A stretch of DNA of 31,395 nucleotides. Source: Lachnospiraceae bacterium UBA6403. GTDB lineage: Bacteria > Bacillota > Clostridia > Lachnospirales > Lachnospiraceae. The position numbers and the translations under genes are program-made. Positions 16,414 to 25,008 of the stretch are shown here, piece after piece. The notes under the pieces are model-generated. The model did not search any database, was not told the origin of the DNA, and saw only the letters and a program-made list of their open reading frames with translations. The stretch covers positions 14,159 through 45,553 of the forward strand of contig DJPV01000069.1 of assembly GCA_002437435.1 (NCBI GenBank). Reading direction: 5' to 3'. Within the stretch, counting starts at the first letter, position 1; each line of letters starts with the position of its first letter.

Positions 16414-18747
16414 CTATCCCACTGTTCTCTCTATATCAATAATACTGTCAACATTTCGGATCTTTGCAATGATCGTATTCAGCTGATCGACAGATTTGAT
16501 CGAGAAACTGATCGTGATCGTTGCCTTTCCCTGCTTGCTTGTCCGGCTGTTAATACTGTTGACACTGATATTTGCCTCGCTTAAGATCTTTGTGATATCA
16601 AAAAGGATTCCGCTTCTGTCATCCGCATAGATATTGATCTCTGTAAGGTAAGTATTCTCAGCAACTGCATCCTGCTGCCATTCTGCATCAATGATCCTGT
16701 TTCTGTCTTCCTCACTCATACAAAGCACATTTACACAGTCTGTACGATGGATCGAAATGCCTCGACCTCTGGTGATAAATCCAATGATCTCATCACCCGG
16801 TACCGGTGAACAGCATTTGGAGAAACGAACTGCTACATCATCTGCACCTTTAACAATAATTCCGCCCTGTCCATGGGACGAATGATGCGTCCGCTTCAGC
16901 GCATATGCTTCCAGAATCTCCTTATCATCCAGCTGTTCTGTATGATCCTTGTTATATTCTTCGATCAGCTTGTTGACAACCTGACCTTCCTTGATTCCAC
17001 CATGACCGACTGCTGCCATCGTAGCATCCCAGTCAGCAAAGTTATATTTCTTATATACACGTTCCTGATATTTCGGCTTGGAATACAGGGAATAATCCAG
17101 CCCCTTTGATTTACAGTATGCAAGAATCAGCTCCTTACCACGACTGATATTCTCATCCTTAAACTGATGCTTAAACCACTGGTTGATCTTCGTCTTTGCC
17201 TGTGCACTCTTAACGATATTCAACCAGTCTCTTGATGGTCCCGCGGAATTCTGGGATGTGATGATCTCTACCCTGTCACCATTATTTAATTTGGTATCGA
17301 TCGGTACCTGTCGTCCATTGATCCGTGCACCTACCATTTTATTACCGACCGCTGTATGAATAGCATAGGCAAAATCGATCGGCGTCGATCCGCTTGGCAG
17401 ATTCTTGACATCACCCGCCGGCGTAAAACAGTATACCTGCTCTGCAAACAGATCCAGGTCTGTCTTAACAAAGTTCATGAACTCTTTATTATCCGAAGTA
17501 TCTCTCTGCCACTCCAGGATCTGGCGAAGCCATGATAACTTCTCTTCTTCTTTCTGCATAACCGTACCGGTTATATTCTCTTTATACTTCCAATGTGCAG
17601 CAATACCATATTCAGCCGTCCGATGCATCTCAAATGTACGGATCTGTATCTCGAATGGCTGTCCCTCCGGTCCGATCAATGTTGTATGAAGGGACTGATA
17701 CATATTTGACTTTGGCATTGCAATATAATCTTTAAAGCGTCCCGGAATCGGCTTGTACATTTCATGGATGATTCCAAGCGCCGAATAACAGTCCCGGACA
17801 GTCTCTACTTTGATTCGAACCGCGAAGATATCATAGATCTGATCCAGTGTCTTGTTCTGATTCTTCATCTTTTTATATATACTGAACAAATGCTTTACAC
17901 GACCGTCAATCTCTGCATCCAGATGAGCATTATCGATATGTTTCTTTACATCTGCAACAATACGTTTAATATAAGCTTCCCGTTCATGCATTCTCGCATC
18001 GATCTGAGCCGTCAGGTCCTTATAGACATCCGGCATCAGATATTTCATGGACAGATCATCCAGTTCTACCTTGATCTTGCTGATACCGAGACGATGTGCG
18101 ATCGGCGCATAGATATCCATTGTCTCACGCGCCTTTTCCACCTGCTTTGCAGGAGACTGATACTGCAATGTTCTTAAGTTATGCAGTCTGTCTGCCAGTT
18201 TGATCAGGATAACACGGATATCCTTTGCCATCGATAAGAACATCTTTCTAAGGTTCTCTGCCTGTACCTCGATCTTATCCGTTGTCATCTTCAACTGGGT
18301 CAGTTTGGTAACACCTTCTACCAGAAATGCTACTTCTTCTGAGAACTCTGCTGCTATCTCCTCTGAGGTCATGACCGTATCTTCTACTACATCGTGAAGG
18401 ATTCCGGCAACGATCGTCTCCTTATCCAGCTCCAGTTCTGCAAGAATAATAGCAACACAGAGTGGATGCATGATATATGGCTCTCCTGACTTTCGAAGCT
18501 GTCCCTCATGTGCCTTGGATGCCACCTTATATGCCTTCTCAATCATCGAAATATCTGCTGATGGATGATAGGTCAGGATCTTTTTGATCAGCTCCTTATA
18601 CAGATCTTCCGGCGGAGTAAAATCCGCAGGCGTAGACAGATCAATATCCCGTTTTTCCCGCATCGGTTTATTCTCCATCGCTCCCGCCTTTGCCGCAAGC
18701 TCTTTTAATTCATCCATGCTTTCTGCTTTATCTTTTACGTTTTCCAT
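16414..18747 (-). CDS. relA: Bifunctional (p)ppGpp synthetase/hydrolase
   Basis: The ATG at 18747 (777 residues) is preferred to an in-frame TTG at 18768, which lacks a ribosome binding site; neither is strongly served. It makes and destroys the stringent-response alarmone. The HD hydrolase domain is intact (HDVVED at 118-123). The synthetase domain has the RFKD motif typical of bifunctional enzymes (GRFKDYIAMPKSNMYQSLH). A TGS domain follows (CFTPAGDVKNLPSGSTPIDFA, here split as CFTPAGDVKNL and STPIDFA), then a helical region, a conserved Cys pair in FSKCCSPVPGDEI and a C-terminal ACT domain. It probably serves as the cell's main Rel enzyme, tied to amino acid starvation through the ribosome. 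Confidence 0.95.
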   Translation of the reverse strand: MENVKDKAESMDELKELAAKAGAMENKPMREKRDIDLSTPADFTPPEDLYKELIKKILTYHPSADISMIEKAYKVASKAHEGQLRKSGEPYIMHPLCVAIILAELELDKETIVAGILHDVVEDTVMTSEEIAAEFSEEVAFLVEGVTKLTQLKMTTDKIEVQAENLRKMFLSMAKDIRVILIKLADRLHNLRTLQYQSPAKQVEKARETMDIYAPIAHRLGISKIKVELDDLSMKYLMPDVYKDLTAQIDARMHEREAYIKRIVADVKKHIDNAHLDAEIDGRVKHLFSIYKKMKNQNKTLDQIYDIFAVRIKVETVRDCYSALGIIHEMYKPIPGRFKDYIAMPKSNMYQSLHTTLIGPEGQPFEIQIRTFEMHRTAEYGIAAHWKYKENITGTVMQKEEEKLSWLRQILEWQRDTSDNKEFMNFVKTDLDLFAEQVYCFTPAGDVKNLPSGSTPIDFAYAIHTAVGNKMVGARINGRQVPIDTKLNNGDRVEIITSQNSAGPSRDWLNIVKSAQAKTKINQWFKHQFKDENISRGKELILAYCKSKGLDYSLYSKPKYQERVYKKYNFADWDATMAAVGHGGIKEGQVVNKLIEEYNKDHTEQLDDKEILEAYALKRTHHSSHGQGGIIVKGADDVAVRFSKCCSPVPGDEIIGFITRGRGISIHRTDCVNVLCMSEEDRNRIIDAEWQQDAVAENTYLTEINIYADDRSGILFDITKILSEANISVNSINSRTSKQGKATITISFSIKSVDQLNTIIAKIRNVDSIIDIERTVG

Positions 18748-18815
18748 GATCTTCACCACTTTTCCCAATTCGAATTTTTCTATTCCATAATCATCTGCAG
18801 ATCAGATGATCATCG

Positions 18816-19340
18816 TTATTTCCCATCATAGCAGATAACAGAAGCCACATCATATTTTGCAAGCTTCTCTCTGCCCTTTAATCCTGCAAGTTCGATCAAA
18901 AATATAATCTTTACCACTTCACCGCCCAGTTCTTCAACCAGTCTTGCAGCAGCTTCCATGGTTCCGCCGGTTGCGATCAGATCATCCACAAGAACAACCT
19001 TCTGGCCCGGTTTGATCGCATCCTTATGCATCTCAATCGTTGCACTTCCATATTCCAGATCATAAGATGCCTCTATCGTCTCTCTTGGTAACTTTCCTTT
19101 CTTTCTTACCAGGGCAAATCCCTTTCCATTCTTATATGCGAGAGGTGTTCCAAAGATAAATCCTCTGGACTCTGCTCCGGCTACTATATCATACTCTACG
19201 CCCTTAAGCAGGTCGTCTAATGAATCGATTGCCAGCTTCAATCCATCAGGATCTCCGATCACACTTGTAATATCCCTGAAAATAATTCCCGGTTCCGGAA
19301 AATCCGGTATGCTTGTAACGTATTCTTCTATTTTCTTCAT
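18816..19340 (-). CDS. apt: Adenine phosphoribosyltransferase
   Basis: The protein is 174 residues, the standard length, with GGAGG before the ATG. It converts adenine and PRPP to AMP in purine salvage. The N-terminal DFPEPGIIFRDIT is typical of Apt, as is the AGAESRGFIFG loop. The PRPP-binding motif VLVDDLIATGGTMEA lies at 116-130. It stands between recJ and relA, a linkage widely kept in Firmicutes and fitting because alarmone level and purine pools are connected. Confidence 0.97.
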   Translation of the reverse strand: MKKIEEYVTSIPDFPEPGIIFRDITSVIGDPDGLKLAIDSLDDLLKGVEYDIVAGAESRGFIFGTPLAYKNGKGFALVRKKGKLPRETIEASYDLEYGSATIEMHKDAIKPGQKVVLVDDLIATGGTMEAAARLVEELGGEVVKIIFLIELAGLKGREKLAKYDVASVICYDGK

Positions 19341-19432
19341 AATTTTCCTCCTGCATATATAATGTATATTCTACATTTATTTACATTTTCCTTTTCTGCC
19401 ATCCCTGTGATATCAAAATATCAGTTATGCTT

Positions 19433-21310
19433 CTATCCCTCATGCTTTCGATATTCCAGCAAACGAATCTGCAGCGTTCTCCTTCCTGCAAATTCATTGA
19501 TATCCGGATAATAAGCAACATCCAATACCACATGGCTGGGCATTCCTTTTAGTATTTTATCACATTCATTTGCTCCAAACCACTGTTTTATGTTAGAAAT
19601 AAACACTTCCGGGTCAAAACTTATGCCTTCGATCGTACCACCGTTCTCCATCAGGAACGAAACCCGCAGAACATTCTGTCTTTTTCCCATAATCCTTGCA
19701 CCTTTTACACGCACACTGCTCTGTGCAAATACCGGCTTCTCGTTTCCTTTTCCAAATGGTTCCAGAACTTCCAGTTCTTCGGTCAGCGGAATACTTACAT
19801 AATCGAGCGGCATCGGCACATCGATCCGAAGTTTCGGGGTCAGCAACTTTTCATCCAATGTGCAGTTTGCATTCATTTTCTCCCGAAGTCTGGAAAGATT
19901 CCGTTTCTCCATGGAAAAGCCAGCCGCCATCTCATGTCCACCGAACTTCGTGAAATAATCACTGCATTTATTAATCTCATCATACATATTATAGCCTTCG
20001 ATCGAACGACCGGAGCCTTTGATGATTCCTTCTTCCTCGCTGTCCGTAAATAACAGCACCGGACGATAATATCGTTCCTTGATCCTTCCTGCAATAATAC
20101 CGACCAGACTTTCATGAAGCTTCGGAATATACATAACAAGCACCCGGTCAGATAATGCCGCTGCTCCAGTCTCTGATACCGCTCCCGCCAGCAGGTGATC
20201 CGAATTCTCAAGCAACTCGATCGCCGTCTTTGTTCCCTGTTCTGTCATATCTTTCCGTGTATTATTAATATTTAACAGCTCGATCGCACGTTCATTTGCC
20301 TTATAACTGTCTGTTTCAAGCAGGAATTCCAGACTGGTCTTTGCATCCCCAAGTCTGCCCGCTGCGTTGATACATGGGCCAATGATGAATCCCAGATCAA
20401 ATGTTGATAATTTTTTCCCATCCCTGCCACTATTTGCGATCAGAGCCTTTAATCCATAATTACTGCTGTCGGATAACCGCCGCAGTGCCTCTCTTACAAT
20501 AATACGGTTCTCATCCACCAGATTCATAACGTCACAGACCGTTGCAATCCCAAGGATCTCGATAAATACCTTGCACTCAGCCTCCGGTATTCCGCACATC
20601 CGATATAGAAGCTGGATGAATTTGTATGCCACTCCTGCACCGCACAACTCCTTGCATGGATATTCACATCCGGGCTGCTTGTGATCGATCACCGCATCTG
20701 CTTCCGGCACTTTATAGATCCGGATATTATTTGCGTCTGTATCATATGGAATATCATGATGATCCGTAACGATCATCCGCATACCATATTCTTTTGCTTT
20801 ACTAACTGCATCGAACGCTGCAATTCCATTATCACAGGTAATGATCGTACTGACCTGATCGGCTGCCGCGGCATCTACCATACGGATATTGATCCCATAA
20901 CCATCATAGATCCGGTGCGGAATATCATAATCGATCCTATCCCCTGCAGGCGTACCATTTTCATACTCCCATACGCGCTGCAATCCCTTATATAATATGT
21001 AGTTTGAACTAACGCCATCGACATCATAATCTGAAATGATCCGTATCCTTTTCCGGTTTCGGATCTCCTCAAGTATAAGAGTACAGCCTTTTTCCATATC
21101 TTTCATCAATATAGGGTCATGCAGACAGTCAAGGTTTCCATTCAGATAGACATTGATATCCTCGTCCGTTATCACATCCCTGTTTCGGATCACTCTGGCT
21201 ATTACCGGATCGATATGAAAACGTTCTGCGATTCCGAAAAAATCCGCCCGCTTCCCATACATCGTCCATACCATATCATATTTTATCGGAGGTTTTATCT
21301 CTGTTGCCAT
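19433..21310 (-). CDS. recJ: Single-stranded-DNA-specific exonuclease RecJ
   Basis: The protein is 625 residues, with an AGGAGA ribosome binding site. RecJ degrades single-stranded DNA 5' to 3' in recombination and repair. The DHH phosphoesterase motifs are present: DYDVDG at 94-99 and DHH at 183-185, plus CGAGVAYKF and the DHHA1 segment with KGSGRSIEGYNMYDEI and FGGHEMAAGFSM. A C-terminal OB-like region follows (VKGARIMGKRQNVLRVSF). It is somewhat shorter than long Bacillus RecJ proteins, lacking their extra C-terminal domain. It is the first gene after the promoter at 21369-21398. Confidence 0.93.
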   Translation of the reverse strand: MATEIKPPIKYDMVWTMYGKRADFFGIAERFHIDPVIARVIRNRDVITDEDINVYLNGNLDCLHDPILMKDMEKGCTLILEEIRNRKRIRIISDYDVDGVSSNYILYKGLQRVWEYENGTPAGDRIDYDIPHRIYDGYGINIRMVDAAAADQVSTIITCDNGIAAFDAVSKAKEYGMRMIVTDHHDIPYDTDANNIRIYKVPEADAVIDHKQPGCEYPCKELCGAGVAYKFIQLLYRMCGIPEAECKVFIEILGIATVCDVMNLVDENRIIVREALRRLSDSSNYGLKALIANSGRDGKKLSTFDLGFIIGPCINAAGRLGDAKTSLEFLLETDSYKANERAIELLNINNTRKDMTEQGTKTAIELLENSDHLLAGAVSETGAAALSDRVLVMYIPKLHESLVGIIAGRIKERYYRPVLLFTDSEEEGIIKGSGRSIEGYNMYDEINKCSDYFTKFGGHEMAAGFSMEKRNLSRLREKMNANCTLDEKLLTPKLRIDVPMPLDYVSIPLTEELEVLEPFGKGNEKPVFAQSSVRVKGARIMGKRQNVLRVSFLMENGGTIEGISFDPEVFISNIKQWFGANECDKILKGMPSHVVLDVAYYPDINEFAGRRTLQIRLLEYRKHEG

Positions 21311-21368
21311 ATCCGTCTTCTCCTGTCCGTTTTACTTATATTTTCATTCCCCTTACAAAAGCATAGGA

Positions 21369-21398
21369 ATTATACACCAGCCTCAAAAAACGCGTCAA
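21369..21398 (-). promoter_or_regulatory. Promoter of the recJ-to-aspS block
   Basis: On the minus strand, TTGACG (21393-21398), an 18-base spacer and TATAAT (21369-21374) form a near-consensus sigma-A promoter. It would give a leader of about 50 bases before the recJ ATG at 21310. It faces away from the XRE gene, so the two promoters are divergent and share the palindromes between them. Confidence 0.7.
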
Positions 21399-21419
21399 CA
21401 CCTTTGCAGTTTTGTTTTT

Positions 21420-21478
21420 GCGTATATATACGCATTTTATGCACCTATCAGGTTATGTGTTAATACACCTTACAGGTT
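21420..21478. promoter_or_regulatory. Operator-like palindromes between recJ and the XRE gene
   Basis: Three inverted repeats stand in 59 bases: a perfect GCGTATATATACGC (21420-21433), ACCT-ATC-AGGT (21443-21453) and ACCT-TAC-AGGT (21467-21477). The last two lie inside 13-base near-direct repeats whose starts are 24 bases apart, close to two helical turns. A -10 box TATAAT for the XRE gene follows at 21503-21508 with only a weak -35. Paired half-sites this regular suggest binding by a dimeric repressor, most simply the XRE protein itself. Confidence 0.55.
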
Positions 21479-21527
21479 GTTTATTTGATTTTTTATTCTA
21501 AATATAATGTATAGTGGAGGTAATCTT

Positions 21528-21875
21528 ATGGAAAATTTATATGCCAAAATCGGACAACGTATTGTGCAGATACGACACGCAAATAATCTAACTCAATACC
21601 AGCTTGCTGAAATGCTTGATATATCTGTAAAGCACTGCAGTGCCATTGAACGAGGCAAATCCAGTCTCTCATTAGAGAAAATGATTGACCTCTGCGATAT
21701 CTTTAAAATTGATCTGGATTACCTGATCCGTGGCGTGCAAAAAACTGATGATATACCATCTTATATTCCACACACTGTAGTGGAGATCATGACATCTGAT
21801 GACGAAGAAAAGAAACAACATTTCTTAGATTATATAGAAATTTTTAATGCTATTTCAAATTCGCAATCGCAATAA
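21528..21875 (+). CDS. XRE-family transcriptional regulator
   Basis: The ATG at 21528 is chosen because GGAGG lies seven bases before it; an upstream ATG at 21507 overlaps the promoter's -10 region. The protein is 115 residues. Residues 6-60 form a helix-turn-helix of the Cro/XRE type (RIVQIRHANNLTQYQLAEML, with recognition part DISVKHCSAIERGK). The C-terminal 50 residues are acidic, with a DDEEKKQHFLDYIEIF helix that could serve for dimerisation. Such stand-alone regulators are common and mostly uncharacterised. Its divergent placement over operator-like palindromes suggests it represses itself and could influence the recJ promoter. Confidence 0.85.
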   Translation: MENLYAKIGQRIVQIRHANNLTQYQLAEMLDISVKHCSAIERGKSSLSLEKMIDLCDIFKIDLDYLIRGVQKTDDIPSYIPHTVVEIMTSDDEEKKQHFLDYIEIFNAISNSQSQ

Positions 21876-21910
21876 CCGGAGATTTTCACATTCGGAACAT
21901 TTTATATTGA

Positions 21911-21976
21911 AAAAAGCAGTTGAAATTTGATATATCCGAATCTTTCGATAGATATCAGTTTTCAACTGCTTCTTTT
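21911..21976. terminator. Bidirectional terminator between convergent genes
   Basis: AAAAAGCAGTTGAAA (21911-21925) pairs with TTTTCAACTGCTT (21959-21971), with a further interrupted stem inside (GATAT with ATATC, CGAA with TTCG). A and T runs on both outer sides make it suitable for both the XRE gene and the DUF4358 gene. Confidence 0.8.
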
Positions 21977-21977
21977 A

Positions 21978-22469
21978 TTATTTGAAATATTTGTCGATGA
22001 TCTCATTTGCCTTATCTGTATCATCTGTAACACAGTAAACAACATAATTACCATCTTCCTTGATGATCGCTTTATCCAAACGGCTCGTCTCGGACGGTTT
22101 ATAGTCTGCATAGGATGTCGTCTGCTTTGCTTTTCTGTCTTCACATGCTGACTTTACAGCATCTGCCGAACTCTGATCTGCTGCTTCAAATACTGCGATC
22201 TCCTCAGCCGTTGCCCCTGTGGATACAATAACCACACTGTTCTTTACTTTATCTGCATCAATTCCATAATAAGTAAGAGCCACATTTGTATCTAACTCAG
22301 ACAAAGAATCTTCAAACGTCAATCCGCTCTTTAATTCATTTGCCATATCCGTCACATTTATATTCAGTGCTTCCTTCGAATCACCGTTTCCACCTACTGT
22401 TGTGCCACATCCTGCAAGCATACCTGCAATGCCAAGGATTGCACACATCTTCAAAATCTGTTTCTTCAT
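21978..22469 (-). CDS. DUF4358-type lipoprotein
   Basis: The protein is 163 residues. The signal peptide ends in the lipobox GMLAGC with Cys21 lipidated. A short Gly/Asn linker leads to a domain of about 130 residues with TFEDSLSELD, YYGID and a repeated Ala/Asp-rich helix (VFEAADQSSADAVKSACEDR), ending in a VVYCVTDDTDKANEII strand-helix. I recall this pattern as DUF4358, common in Firmicutes and of unknown function. The ribosome binding site AAGGAG is rather far (about 13 bases) from the ATG. It lies in the same direction as, and 66 bases after, the SGNH hydrolase gene, so the two may be co-expressed. Confidence 0.85.
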   Translation of the reverse strand: MKKQILKMCAILGIAGMLAGCGTTVGGNGDSKEALNINVTDMANELKSGLTFEDSLSELDTNVALTYYGIDADKVKNSVVIVSTGATAEEIAVFEAADQSSADAVKSACEDRKAKQTTSYADYKPSETSRLDKAIIKEDGNYVVYCVTDDTDKANEIIDKYFK

Positions 22470-22535
22470 CTGCTTAATAACACTCCTTGTCTCTTTCTCT
22501 ATTTCAGCTATATCACAATACCGTTTATTTCGGAT

Positions 22536-23534
22536 CTACTGTCTTACATATACATTCTGTCTGATATAATCCAGCCATTTCTCGCAGTATTCCTTATTAC
22601 AATGCCTTCCATCCGTACTTGCATCTGCCGGAAGCGCTCCGTCAACTGTAACACTGCTCGCTACATCCAGATATATGATATCTCCATAATCCTTACACAT
22701 TCTCTTTAACAGCTTGTTAAATTTCTTAACATTCTTATTATTATAAATCTCATCCTCATCCGAAAGCTTCTTTGAAACCGGAAGGATATTTTCTACATAG
22801 ACCGTTGCATCCGGCTGGATCTCTCTGACTGCATCGATGAACGCCTTATAATCATCGATAAATACGTCATCATATACCCAGCCCAGTTCATTAAGTCCGA
22901 AAGATATATAGATATTATCATACTGCTTAAGCTTTAAAGCCTCTAATGTCGTTATCATTCCCTTATCTGTAGAAACGATCGCATCCGTCATAACTTTTTC
23001 GATATTCAATCCCTTCGAACAGAATGCATCCAGATTACTCATACCGGTATACAGGCTCAATCCCTCCGTTCTGGAATCTCCTATGATAACTGCCGTATCA
23101 AAATAAGCATCATCCGTCGCATTTGCCGGTTTAAAAATCTTTTTATCATACCAGTCATCTCCTTTTGATGAGAGGTTCGGATCTTTATCATTTATATATT
23201 TTAAAGTTGCTCCGCCTTCTGCTTCCGAGGTAGATGCTTCCTCACTGGTCGTTTCTGTTTCTGTCGTATTTTCAGTTGTCGTCTTTGTCGTTGCTCCTGT
23301 TGTATCTTCTTCCGTATTTTCTGTTGTCAGTTCCTCCCCTGTCTGGTCTGCATCAGACTTTGTTGCAACATTTTCCGTGTCTCTGTCTCTCCCAAAATTT
23401 ATAATTTCCTGTCTATATTTTGTAGCAAACATCGCAATTGAACTCGCCAGAAAAATCACCGCAATCACAATGATCTTCCATCTGTCGATCTGTTCACTAT
23501 GTTGCTTTGCGTTATATCGTTTATCATTGTCCAT
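22536..23534 (-). CDS. Membrane-anchored SGNH/GDSL-type hydrolase
   Basis: The product is 332 residues. A short cytoplasmic start, one transmembrane helix at about 20-38 and a Thr/Glu-rich linker (about 55-108) place the catalytic domain outside the cell, at wall distance. The domain has block I IGDSRTEGLS with nucleophile Ser154, the block III-like FGLNELG, and the final DGRH near residues 308-311 carrying the catalytic Asp and His. Such enzymes often remove or transfer O-acetyl groups on cell-wall or exopolysaccharide. The true substrate is unknown. The linker is strongly biased to ACT/GAA-type codons, forming a low-complexity stretch. Confidence 0.87.
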   Translation of the reverse strand: MDNDKRYNAKQHSEQIDRWKIIVIAVIFLASSIAMFATKYRQEIINFGRDRDTENVATKSDADQTGEELTTENTEEDTTGATTKTTTENTTETETTSEEASTSEAEGGATLKYINDKDPNLSSKGDDWYDKKIFKPANATDDAYFDTAVIIGDSRTEGLSLYTGMSNLDAFCSKGLNIEKVMTDAIVSTDKGMITTLEALKLKQYDNIYISFGLNELGWVYDDVFIDDYKAFIDAVREIQPDATVYVENILPVSKKLSDEDEIYNNKNVKKFNKLLKRMCKDYGDIIYLDVASSVTVDGALPADASTDGRHCNKEYCEKWLDYIRQNVYVRQ

Positions 23535-23813
23535 TATCTGTGCTTCCTCTTTTGATCTTACATTCTAAATAAAAGGAAAGGGTTGTCACCCCGATTTAAT
23601 CAGTGTTCACATTATAACATACCACTTTACATAAGTGTACAGATTTTGAAATTTCTACATAATTCGCAGTTTTAGTCGTTTTTCGACTTTTCTCATTGTT
23701 GAAATTAACAAATCTTGTTTCATTTTTATGGACACTTTTTAACTTAAGTGTTACTATTTTATTAGATTTTTGAGATGGGTCTGCTTTCATTCTCATACAT
23801 ATACAATATTACC
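23535..23813. other. Divergent intergenic region without a supported gene
   Basis: This AT-rich spacer between the SGNH hydrolase (minus) and the epimerase (plus) belongs to the only gene-free stretch longer than 300 bases (23535-23879). It contains a small hairpin AGTCG-TTTTT-CGACT (23674-23688) followed by TTTTC, and an ACACTT/AAGTGT inverted pair near 23731-23750. A minus-strand TATAAT, read from the ATTATA around 23612-23617, could serve the SGNH hydrolase. The 66-codon minus-strand frame here has no ribosome binding site and is not accepted as a gene. Confidence 0.5.
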
Positions 23814-23842
23814 TTGCAGACTTTTTTCATTTTATGTATCTT
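23814..23842 (+). promoter_or_regulatory. Probable promoter of the aldose epimerase gene
   Basis: TTGCAG (23814-23819), a 17-base spacer and TATCTT (23837-23842) give a moderate sigma-A match. The predicted transcript would have a leader of about 30 bases containing a GGGAGG ribosome binding site before the ATG at 23880. Confidence 0.45.
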
Positions 23843-23879
23843 AAATACAAATATTTATCACTTTATATGGGAGGCTACT

Positions 23880-24881
23880 ATGAGTTTTAGCGCAAAAAAC
23901 TATGATTTCAAAGGCGAGATCTGTATCGAACTGATCGCCGGTGATTTCCGTGCACTGATCGCACCTTTTAACGGAAGTAATGTAATGAAGCTGGAAAATA
24001 CAGCTCTTGATATCGATATTTTAAGAAATGACTTGTCACTTTCTCCGGCAGAATTAAAAGCTGCTGCCGAAGTATACGGCATGCCTACTTTATATCTTCC
24101 AAACAGATTATCTCATGGCAACCTGAAAACCTCAGATGCCATATATCATTTTCCTTGTAATGATCCACTCGGAAACCACCTTCATGGTTTTCTTCACAAG
24201 CGTTGCCATACAATTGATGATATGTATGTGGATGGCGAAAGTGCTGTTGCAAAGACATCTTATATATATGATGAAAAGGATGAATTTTTCGAGACTTTCC
24301 CTGTCAGCTTCAAGGCAGAATTTGTATTCACACTGACAGCAGACGGGCTTGATTATTCCTTTACACTTACTAACCTTTCCAGGGTGCAGATGCCTTACGG
24401 TGTATGTAACCATATCGCATTTAAGGCACCATTTACAAATGGCGGCAGCGGTGCAAATGTACGTCTGCAGGTTCCGATCGGTGACAAATGGGAACTCAGC
24501 GATACCTGTATCCCAACAGAGAAAACCCTGCCACTTACCAGATATGACATGATGTATAAAGAAGGAGACATGGTTCCTGTTCTTCAGGATATTGACAACG
24601 ATCTTTATACTGCAGAGATGAATGAATTAGATGGCGAGCCTTTCTATGGTATCATCATTACAGATAAAGTTACAGGCGTCCGCATCTGTTATGAAGTATG
24701 TGACGTTATGAAATACTGGATCATGTGGAATGATCATGGCATGAAAGAATTCTTCTGTCCGGAGCCTATGAGCTGGAACATCGATGCTCCAAACCTTTCC
24801 GGCGATCCTGCCGTAACAGGCTACACCGAACTCGCTCCCGGCGAATCCAAAACCGTAACCGAGCGAATCTTCGTAAGATAA
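23880..24881 (+). CDS. Aldose 1-epimerase family protein
   Basis: The start is the ATG at 23880, nine bases after GGGAGG; the longer in-frame reading from 23775 runs through the promoter. The protein is 333 residues and strand-rich, as in the galactose mutarotase fold. The family landmarks are GNHLHGFLHKR at about 99-109 (substrate-binding His) and the C-terminal EFFCPEPMSWNIDAPN, with acidic and Asn/Pro residues as in aldose epimerases. It interconverts the alpha and beta forms of free sugars. Its nearness to cellobiose phosphorylase suggests it acts on glucose or a related sugar, though a gene on the other strand lies between them. Confidence 0.85.
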   Translation: MSFSAKNYDFKGEICIELIAGDFRALIAPFNGSNVMKLENTALDIDILRNDLSLSPAELKAAAEVYGMPTLYLPNRLSHGNLKTSDAIYHFPCNDPLGNHLHGFLHKRCHTIDDMYVDGESAVAKTSYIYDEKDEFFETFPVSFKAEFVFTLTADGLDYSFTLTNLSRVQMPYGVCNHIAFKAPFTNGGSGANVRLQVPIGDKWELSDTCIPTEKTLPLTRYDMMYKEGDMVPVLQDIDNDLYTAEMNELDGEPFYGIIITDKVTGVRICYEVCDVMKYWIMWNDHGMKEFFCPEPMSWNIDAPNLSGDPAVTGYTELAPGESKTVTERIFVR

Positions 24882-24885
24882 AAAA

Positions 24886-24992
24886 GTCTATCGGACTATG
24901 CCGTTTCGCTGAAAGGACATAGTCCGATAGGTATAGTCTTATAAAAACACGGTATATGTATTCTGTGTAAGGAATAACATATGCCGTGTTTT
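24886..24992. terminator. Pair of hairpins between convergent genes
   Basis: Hairpin 1 has a 13-base perfect stem, CTATCGGACTATG (24888-24900) with 24918-24930; on the minus strand it is followed by ACTTTTTT. Hairpin 2 joins AAAACACGG plus an interrupted extension (24944-24963) to CCGTGTTTT (24972-24992), with T runs on both sides. Together they terminate the epimerase transcript and that of the zinc-ribbon gene from the other side. Confidence 0.8.
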
Positions 24993-25008
24993 CATATAAG
25001 GATCGGTC

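Noticed and set aside
21928..21950. Resemblance of the terminator centre (ATCCGAATCTTTCGAT) to the palindrome at 701-716
   Set aside because: Only 12 of 16 bases agree and the segment is explained as the inner stem of a terminator.
23596..23796. 66-codon minus-strand frame, very basic
   Set aside because: It lies in AT-rich divergent spacer, has no ribosome binding site, and its Lys/Asn/Thr content is what AT-rich DNA gives by chance.
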